From an uncultured Ignavibacteriota bacterium (GTDB taxonomy: Bacteria; Bacteroidota; Ignavibacteria; Tepidaquicellales; Tepidaquicellaceae): DNA of 12,272 nucleotides. Made by a program: the position numbers and the translations under genes. The notes under the pieces were generated by a model. It was not told the origin of the DNA. It ran no database searches and worked only from the letters and a program-made list of their open reading frames with translations. The stretch spans positions 1-12,272 of the forward strand of contig CALGII010000048.1 of assembly GCA_937915485.1 (NCBI GenBank), given 5' to 3'. Below, piece after piece: positions 6,460 to 12,272 of this stretch (within the stretch, counting starts at the first letter, position 1; each line of letters starts with the position of its first letter).

Positions 6460-7409
6460 AACCCATAGTTATTTCAACCTGGAAGCACGGACTGGACGCA
6501 AATAAAGCCGCTTACGAAATTATGAAAAACGGCGGCAACTCTCTCGACGCGGCGGAACAGGGAGTCAGAGTCTCGGAAGACGATCCCAAGGTTCTCAGCG
6601 TAGGATACGGCGGTCTGCCTGACGCGGACGGAAGAGTCACCCTTGATGCGGCAATCATGGACTGGAAAGCGAGAGTCGGCTCCGTAATTTGCGTTGAGAA
6701 CATTAAAAATCCGATAAGCCTCGCAAGGCTCATTCTGGAAAATACCGAGCATATGGTTCTCGCAGGCGACGGGGCTTACGATTACGCTATTAAGAACGGA
6801 TTTAAGCCGGGAAATTTAATGACTGAAAATTCTTTAAAAAGGTATAATGAATGGAAAGCCTCCGGAATGGCAAAACCTGAAGAGATTCACACGGATGATT
6901 TTATTCTGAAGGGAAAAAAGGACATCAACGCCGACGGTAATCACGACACGATAGGAATGGTAGCGCTGGATAAAAACGGACACGTTTCGGCTTCCTGCAC
7001 AACCAGCGGAATGGCCTGGAAACTACACGGCAGAGTCGGGGACTCGCCGATGATTGGCTCGGGGCTGTACGTTGACGGAGAGGTAGGAGGCGCCGCGTCT
7101 ACGGGACGAGGCGAAGAATGCATTCGCGCCTGCGGCAGTTTCTTAATCGTTGAAATGATGAGAATGGGACTGAGTCCGAAAGAAGCCTGCAGGGTTGCCG
7201 TTGAAAGAGTGGTCAAACTAAACCTGCTCTCGAGCAAAAACCGCGACCATCTTTTTCAGGTCGGATTCATCGCTCTGAACAACAAGGGCGAATACGGAGC
7301 TTTCAGCGTTCGTGGAGGATTTCAGTACGCGGTCTATGCTTCCGGTAAGAATACTCTGTATGACAGTGAATTTTTAATCGACGAAGAATATATTATAGAA
7401 GATTTATAA
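6456..7409 (+). CDS. N4-(beta-N-acetylglucosaminyl)-L-asparaginase family Ntn hydrolase
   Basis: Members of this family cut the GlcNAc-asparagine bond of N-glycoproteins or act as L-asparaginases/isoaspartyl peptidases. They are made as an inactive precursor that cuts itself before a threonine. The 317 residues closely resemble the flavobacterial (Elizabethkingia) glycosylasparaginase: ISTWKHGLDANKA (6-18), SVGYGGLPDADGRVTLDAAIMD (48-69), the cleavage site HDT with Asp164-Thr165, TTSGMAWKLHGRVGDSP (182-198) with substrate-binding Arg193 and Asp196, and the STG-containing loop near 215-217. Cleavage would give an alpha chain 1-164 and a beta chain 165-317 headed by the nucleophile Thr165. The flavobacterial enzyme is exported, but here the conserved domain begins at residue 3 with no signal peptide, so it should be cytoplasmic. 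It overlaps ispD by four bases and precedes the amidohydrolase-like gene by nine. Exact substrate is uncertain, and isoaspartyl or asparagine turnover is as likely as deglycosylation. Confidence 0.9.
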   Translation: MKPIVISTWKHGLDANKAAYEIMKNGGNSLDAAEQGVRVSEDDPKVLSVGYGGLPDADGRVTLDAAIMDWKARVGSVICVENIKNPISLARLILENTEHMVLAGDGAYDYAIKNGFKPGNLMTENSLKRYNEWKASGMAKPEEIHTDDFILKGKKDINADGNHDTIGMVALDKNGHVSASCTTSGMAWKLHGRVGDSPMIGSGLYVDGEVGGAASTGRGEECIRACGSFLIVEMMRMGLSPKEACRVAVERVVKLNLLSSKNRDHLFQVGFIALNNKGEYGAFSVRGGFQYAVYASGKNTLYDSEFLIDEEYIIEDL

Positions 7410-7418
7410 AAACGCTTA

Positions 7419-9236
7419 ATGGACAGATATTTAATACTTAAAAACGCGCTTGTTCTCACTTTTGACAAGGACGACAATGTCGGGTATTATAATATTGTAA
7501 TTAAGAATAACATTATTCATCAGATAGATTATTACAACGATCTGGTATCGGACAGAACGATATACACGAAATATCCCGGCGTGAACATAATTGACGCGAA
7601 GGACAAAATAATTATACCCGCGTTGTTCAACTCTAACATTAATTCCTCGTACGCGCTCAGCGGCGTGTTCTTCGAACGAATAAATTATGATAAACTGCAG
7701 GATAACCTGTCGCTTACTCTGCTCGATAAGTATTTTACGAGTGCCGAGAACAAGCAGGACCTTAAGAATCTAATAACGTTCAGTTACTTCAGAGCGCTCT
7801 CTAACGGCGAACTTTTTCTTAATGAGACTTCGGGATATTTATCGAAGGACTTTCTTCAGGAGTTCCACAAGTACAATTTCCTTATCGTTCAGGATATCGT
7901 AATGACCTCTTTCAGCGAGGCGTTCAGCAGATACCTTAACGAGATAAAGAAATTCCACTGCATCGGAATGACGGACGACGAGGAGATTACGAACTATTCC
8001 CTTACATCCGCGGCGAAGGCGCTAAAAGAAGGCAGGCGAAAAATTTATTTCGACATACTTAAGAAAAGCAACGGTCAGGAGCACATACGAAGAACTTTCT
8101 CGAAATCGCTTTTCAAAGTCCTCGGCGAGAATGATTTTCTCGACGGGCGGCTGATATTTTCCAACCCGGTTAACATACAGAAGGACGAACTTGATTACCT
8201 CTCCGATAAAAAGGTAAACATAATTCTTTGCCCGAGCGATATAGTGAAACTGGGAGAAAAGAAACTCGAAAGTTTCGAATTGCTTAAATACGGACTCAAC
8301 GTCAGTTTCGGCACGGGTTATCTCGGATCATCAATCATTTCGGAAATAAAACTCTGCTCTCATCTCGCAAAGAAGGGAAATTTGTCCTACAGGTCGCTGC
8401 TTAAAATGGCGGTCGTCAATCCCGCGAGGATGTTCGACGTATCAGAAACACACGGTTCGATTGAAAAGAACAAAATAGCCAATCTGATAATGTTTGACGT
8501 TTCGGACCTGCGAAATTATTTCCTATCGCCCGACGTTTCTTCCGAAAAAGTTGCCGAACACATTATCGAGAATCTCGACTCAAAGGATATTTCCGATATA
8601 ATCATTAAAGGCAACGTAATAAGACGCGATTACAGGAGCAAACTGTTCGATATCGATACGATGAAAACGAACACTTCCGCTCTTACGAAGAAAATTATTG
8701 AAACCGGAAAGTACTATGAGTTCAAGGAAAAATATCTGATGAGGAAACGGATTAAGGAACTTTCGACCGGCGGAAAGGAAGAGCGCAAGGTAATAATAAC
8801 AACGGGCTCCGAGGAAAGCAGGTATTCTTCCCTTAAAGACAACAGCGTGATTTCGGAAAGTGAATTCAGGGTTGTCGCTACAAAGAAAAATGTAACGCCC
8901 ATTAATACCGTCGAAGGCGACGACGATGTTTTCAGCAACGACTTCAGCGTCGAGGAAATTTCAAACATCAACGAAGGAATAGTGATGTACGATAACGTTC
9001 TTTTCTCGTCGTCCGAAAGCAGCCTGAAGAACAATCCCGATTATGAAATACCAAAAAAGAAAATATTCTTCGATGACGTTGGCGGGGTAACGGATTCAGG
9101 AACGAATGATGATGAAATGAAATTTATTGGAAGCAAGCAGGATAAAAAAGAAAGTCAGACTAAAAAGAGCAGCGGGGATAAACCCGTTTTCAAGAAGGAT
9201 AAACTCCGTTTCGGCTTCACCGATACCGACCAATAA
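7419..9236 (+). CDS. Amidohydrolase-like protein lacking the usual metal ligands, with a long charged tail
   Basis: Residues 1-405 follow the layout of ATZ/TRZ-type amidohydrolases (guanine, adenosine-type and chlorohydrolase deaminases). There is an N-terminal strand ILKNALVLTFD (6-16), entry into the barrel at IIPALFNSNINSS (65-77), ILCPSDIVKLGEKK (269-282), YGLNVSFGTGYLGSS (291-305), the helix NPARMFDVSETHGSIEKNKIANLIMFD (334-360), and a closing strand near 391-402. The usual HxH of the barrel entry is Asn73-Ile-Asn75. The strand-5 His appears to be Tyr210 or Phe211, the strand-6 AH motif reads Ser248-Asn249, and the strand-8 Asp of GTD is Gly300. By eye no metal-binding set remains, so it is probably a pseudoenzyme. 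Residues about 411-605 form a lysine-, serine- and aspartate-rich tail that looks disordered and ends FKKDKLRFGFTDTDQ. The reading frame is intact, which argues against decay. It is last in the eno operon, and its stop is two bases from the uvrA stop. Function unknown. Confidence 0.85.
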   Translation: MDRYLILKNALVLTFDKDDNVGYYNIVIKNNIIHQIDYYNDLVSDRTIYTKYPGVNIIDAKDKIIIPALFNSNINSSYALSGVFFERINYDKLQDNLSLTLLDKYFTSAENKQDLKNLITFSYFRALSNGELFLNETSGYLSKDFLQEFHKYNFLIVQDIVMTSFSEAFSRYLNEIKKFHCIGMTDDEEITNYSLTSAAKALKEGRRKIYFDILKKSNGQEHIRRTFSKSLFKVLGENDFLDGRLIFSNPVNIQKDELDYLSDKKVNIILCPSDIVKLGEKKLESFELLKYGLNVSFGTGYLGSSIISEIKLCSHLAKKGNLSYRSLLKMAVVNPARMFDVSETHGSIEKNKIANLIMFDVSDLRNYFLSPDVSSEKVAEHIIENLDSKDISDIIIKGNVIRRDYRSKLFDIDTMKTNTSALTKKIIETGKYYEFKEKYLMRKRIKELSTGGKEERKVIITTGSEESRYSSLKDNSVISESEFRVVATKKNVTPINTVEGDDDVFSNDFSVEEISNINEGIVMYDNVLFSSSESSLKNNPDYEIPKKKIFFDDVGGVTDSGTNDDEMKFIGSKQDKKESQTKKSSGDKPVFKKDKLRFGFTDTDQ

Positions 9237-9237
9237 C

Positions 9238-12054
9238 TTACTTCTTTGCTGTCAGAACGTCTTTAAGGAATTTCGCCGTGTATGAAATCTCTGAGAATTT
9301 CTCCACGAAGTCTTCCGGCGCGCCTTCGGCGATTATTTCTCCGCCTTTGTTTCCTCCCTCCGGTCCAAGGTCAATTATCCAGTCTGCGGATTTTATCACG
9401 TCGAGATTATGCTCTATTATAATTACCGTATTTCCCTTGTCAACGAGTTTGTTCAGAACTTTAAGCAGCATGTTAATATCCTCGAAATGCAGTCCTGTAG
9501 TAGGCTCGTCGAGTATATATATCGTTCTACCGGTTTGCACTTTTGACAATTCCGTAGCCAGTTTAACGCGCTGAGCCTCTCCGCCCGACAACGTCGTTGC
9601 CTGCTGTCCCAGTCTTATGTAACCGAGTCCGACATCGTGAAGTGTTTTAAGTTTCCTTTTTAGAGAAGGAAATGCCTCGAAAAAATCTACGGCGTCTTCG
9701 ACCGTCATCTCAAGCACGTCGGAAATCGATTTATTCTTGTAAGTTACGCTTAAAGTTTCGGGATTGTATCTTTTGCCTTTGCAGGAATCGCAGGTTACGT
9801 ATACTTCGGGAAGAAAATTCATTTCAATTTTCTTGAGACCGTCTCCCTCGCATTCGTCGCACCGTCCGCCTTTGACGTTAAATGAAAATCTCCCGACCTT
9901 GTATCCGCGGATTTTCGATTCAGGCAGCGAAGCGAAAATGTCGCGTATGTGCGTGAACAAACCGGTGTATGTCGCAGGATTGCTTCTAGGCGTGCGGCCA
10001 ATCGGCGCCTGGTCTATCTCTATAACCTTGTCGATTATTTTTTCGGTTCTTCCGTCCTTCTTATTAATAAGTCCCTCTATAGAGGAATACGGAAGCGGTT
10101 TCTCGAGTCCGCGCATCAAATGTTTTGAAAGTATGCGGAAAAGCGTGTCGTTTATCAGCGTCGACTTTCCGGAACCGCTTACGCCGGTTATGCATATTAA
10201 TTTCCCGAGCGGTATGTTCAGATTTACTTTCTTGAGATTATTTCCGCCCGCGCCTTTCAATCTTATAGTTTTTCCGTTTCCCGCTCTGCGCTTTTCGGGA
10301 ACGTGTATCGTCCTCTTGCCCCTGAGATATTCTGCAGTAATCGAGTTGCCCGACAATTTATCCGGTCTTCCCGTTGAAACTACTTCGCCTCCGTGTTCGC
10401 CCGCCTTCGGACCGAGGTCAACTACGAAGTCGGACGATTCAATCATTTCCTTGTCGTGCTCGACTACAATCACGGTGTTGCCTATGTCTCTAAGGTGTTT
10501 CAGTGATTTTATCAGCCTTATGTTGTCTCTCTGGTGCAGGCCAATGGACGGTTCGTCAAGAATATAAAGGACTCCCGTCAACTGCGAGCCGATTTGCGTC
10601 GCGAGTCTTATTCTCTGCGCTTCTCCGCCCGAGAGCGACCTGGAACTCCTGTCCAGCGTAAGATACTCAAGACCGACGTTCATCAGGAATGAAAGTCGCT
10701 CTCTGATTTCTTTAAGAATCGGCGCGGCAAGAAGTCCTTTATTTCCGTCGAACTTTAACGTTCCGAAATAATCATATACTTCCGATATCGTCATTCTTGT
10801 AATGTCGTGTATGTTCCTGCCGTCAATTTTTACCCACAACGCGTCTTCTCTCAACCTTCCGCCGCCGCAGGACGCGCAGACATTAACGCTCATAAAACTC
10901 TCCGCCCAGTTGCGTATTAACTGCGACGATGTGTCCCTCGACACCTGCTCTATGTATTTAAGTATTCCGTTGAAACGCTGATTGTATTCGAATGTTTTTC
11001 CCGTCGTACTCGTCGTGTAAGTATAATGAATCTTTTCCTGAGTTCCCGACAATAACGCGTCAATTAATTCGACCGGATATTCCCTGACGGGCGTATCGAT
11101 TGTCGTGTTAAAATGTTTGAGAACACCCGTAATGATTGACGAAATCCATGATTTTTTCAGTTTCCCTATCGGTGCAAGCCCGCCCTGGGCGAATGAAAGA
11201 TTCTTATCGGGAAAAATCAGATTCTCGTCTATGTGTTTTTTCTCACCGTGTCCGTAACACTCCTTGCACCAGCCGTAGGGAGAATTGAATGAAAACGAAT
11301 TGGGCGCGGGTTCTGAGAAACTCCTTCCCGTAACGGGGTCCGATAATTTTTCGTTGAAAAGTTTGTCGGTCTCGCCCGAGTTTATGATTACCATTCCGTC
11401 GCCGTATCTCAAACCCATTTCAATCGAATCGTAAATTCTCATTCTCGATTTCTCGCTTACGGCAAGCCTGTCTATTACTACTTCGATGTCGTGTATCTTG
11501 AACCTGTCAAGTTTCATCCCGTCCGAGATTTCCGTCAACTCTCCGTCAACACGGACTCTGGTGAAACCGTCGGAAAGAATATCCGCGAACAATTCCCTGT
11601 AATGTCCTTTGCGTCCTTTTATCACCGGGCTCAGTATGTTAATTTTCGCATTCGCGAAATCTTTCATTACGAGTTCGAAAATTTGGTCAAGCGATTGTCT
11701 GGTAACCGCGAGCCCCGAGTCGGGCGAGTACTGTATCCCGCACCTCGCGAATAGAAGCCTTAGAAAATCGTAAATTTCAGTAACGGTTCCGACGGTCGAA
11801 CGCGGATTATGTGAGATTGTTTTCTGCTCTATCGAAATTGACGGAGATAGTCCTTCTATCTTGTCAACGTCGGGACGCTCTATTCCGCCTATGAACTGGC
11901 GCGCGTAAGATGACAGCGTCTCGAGAAAACGCCTCTGGCCTTCCGCGTATATCGTGTCGAATGCAAGAGAGGATTTTCCCGAACCCGAAAGCCCTGTGAA
12001 AACGATGAGTTTGTCCCTCGGAATATCTATGTCGATATTCTTAAGGTTGTGCAC
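9238..12054 (-). CDS. uvrA: Excinuclease ABC subunit UvrA
   Basis: UvrA is the ATP-driven DNA-damage sensor of nucleotide excision repair and loads UvrB at lesions. The 938 residues hold two ABC ATPase modules. Module one has Walker A GLSGSGKSS (21-29), signature SLSGGEAQR (473-481) and Walker B LYILDEPS (496-503). Module two has GVSGSGKST (624-632), TLSGGEAQR (821-829) and IYILDEPTTG (845-854). The C-terminal zinc finger is intact (Cys732, 735, 755, 758). The N-terminal zinc site keeps Cys263 and Cys266, but the partner CPxCG pair reads DPVTG (239-243). The GTG at 12052-12054 is the first standard start. However, the codons before it encode IS-VKGAR, which continues the conserved UvrA first strand, so the true N-terminus probably lies a little upstream (to as far as about 12093). 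An AAGGAG before the GTG falls within those conserved codons. It converges on the plus-strand operon with one base between stops. Confidence 0.96.
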   Translation of the reverse strand: MHNLKNIDIDIPRDKLIVFTGLSGSGKSSLAFDTIYAEGQRRFLETLSSYARQFIGGIERPDVDKIEGLSPSISIEQKTISHNPRSTVGTVTEIYDFLRLLFARCGIQYSPDSGLAVTRQSLDQIFELVMKDFANAKINILSPVIKGRKGHYRELFADILSDGFTRVRVDGELTEISDGMKLDRFKIHDIEVVIDRLAVSEKSRMRIYDSIEMGLRYGDGMVIINSGETDKLFNEKLSDPVTGRSFSEPAPNSFSFNSPYGWCKECYGHGEKKHIDENLIFPDKNLSFAQGGLAPIGKLKKSWISSIITGVLKHFNTTIDTPVREYPVELIDALLSGTQEKIHYTYTTSTTGKTFEYNQRFNGILKYIEQVSRDTSSQLIRNWAESFMSVNVCASCGGGRLREDALWVKIDGRNIHDITRMTISEVYDYFGTLKFDGNKGLLAAPILKEIRERLSFLMNVGLEYLTLDRSSRSLSGGEAQRIRLATQIGSQLTGVLYILDEPSIGLHQRDNIRLIKSLKHLRDIGNTVIVVEHDKEMIESSDFVVDLGPKAGEHGGEVVSTGRPDKLSGNSITAEYLRGKRTIHVPEKRRAGNGKTIRLKGAGGNNLKKVNLNIPLGKLICITGVSGSGKSTLINDTLFRILSKHLMRGLEKPLPYSSIEGLINKKDGRTEKIIDKVIEIDQAPIGRTPRSNPATYTGLFTHIRDIFASLPESKIRGYKVGRFSFNVKGGRCDECEGDGLKKIEMNFLPEVYVTCDSCKGKRYNPETLSVTYKNKSISDVLEMTVEDAVDFFEAFPSLKRKLKTLHDVGLGYIRLGQQATTLSGGEAQRVKLATELSKVQTGRTIYILDEPTTGLHFEDINMLLKVLNKLVDKGNTVIIIEHNLDVIKSADWIIDLGPEGGNKGGEIIAEGAPEDFVEKFSEISYTAKFLKDVLTAKK

Positions 12055-12272
12055 CCTTGCTCCTTTTACCGATATTTTATCTAAGTATGAAATAAAATGA
12101 AAATTTGAACATTAAAGTTACTCGTTTTACTTTGCCCTTTCAATTCATTTTTTAATAAATTTTCGGTTCGGGAAATATTTTTGCGCCGTCATTTAATGAA
12201 ATTTTCGGGTAATTCATATTACAGTCAGTAGTAATAATATGTTGCGTTTTGCGTGCAATATTGATAAATTTC
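12055..12272. other. Region upstream of uvrA to the window end
   Basis: Bases 12055 to about 12093 are probably the uvrA 5' end (see uvrA), with an in-frame TAA at 12112-12114 bounding any extension. Beyond that I see no gene. A 21-codon minus-strand frame exists but has no recognisable features. Possible operator-like repeats are TATTAC (12217-12222) with GTAATA (12231-12236), TTGC (12242-12245) with GCAA (12255-12258), and the palindrome CAATATTG (12256-12263). I found no convincing promoter and no LexA-type box I could name. Confidence 0.5.

Noticed and set aside
8649..9233. Tail of the amidohydrolase-like protein as a separate fused domain
   Set aside because: No hydrophobic core pattern or known domain is visible; the composition looks disordered.
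9764..10567. Plus-strand open frame of 267 codons opposite uvrA
   Set aside because: It lies wholly within uvrA, which has all motifs intact on the minus strand. The translation is Ser/Pro/Leu-rich, as expected from the reverse of a real gene.
12143..12217. Minus-strand 21-codon frame (starts MNYPKISLND) upstream of uvrA
   Set aside because: Too short, no ribosome-binding sequence and no recognisable motif; chance is the simplest explanation.

Overview
This is a 12.3 kb piece of bacterial chromosome carrying housekeeping genes. It is probably a contig from a short-read assembly. Position 1 is a contig end, because bases 1-47 are an Illumina TruSeq index-primer/adapter sequence and not genome. 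The gene content suggests a member of the Bacteroidota/Chlorobiota/Ignavibacteriota group. The ribosomal protein S1 and the flavobacterial-type glycosylasparaginase are of the kind found there. Most genes also lack a Shine-Dalgarno sequence and have A/T-rich leaders, as is usual in that group. The placement is inference from remembered family features, not a search.

Left block (48-3007, all minus strand): a SAM-dependent methyltransferase, then cytidylate kinase (cmk), then 30S ribosomal protein S1 (rpsA) running off the contig end. cmk-rpsA is a gene order found in many bacteria. The methyltransferase and the gene-free stretches on both sides of it (about 1974-3433) are visibly more AT-rich than the rest and carry several palindromes. 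They look like an inserted or fast-evolving accessory patch between the two core blocks.

Central block (3434-9236, all plus strand): enolase (eno), queA, ispD, a glycosylasparaginase/isoaspartyl-peptidase-type Ntn hydrolase, and a 605-residue amidohydrolase-like protein. Gaps are 4, 16, -4 (ATGA overlap) and 9 bases, so this reads as one five-gene operon behind a sigma70-like promoter at 3372-3400. It joins glycolysis, tRNA queuosine modification, isoprenoid precursor synthesis and two hydrolase-family proteins. The last protein is the most unusual item here. It keeps the amidohydrolase sequence frame, but the positions that normally hold the metal-binding histidines and the catalytic aspartate are Asn, Tyr/Phe and Gly. 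It also has a charged, low-complexity tail of roughly 190 residues.

Right block (9238-12054 or slightly beyond, minus strand): uvrA, the nucleotide-excision-repair ATPase. It converges on the operon with a single base between the two stop codons and no terminator between them. Conserved UvrA coding continues upstream of the first usable start codon, so its start is unresolved. The remaining bases to 12272 are non-coding as far as I can see. I saw no tRNA, rRNA, CRISPR array, insertion sequence or phage gene.
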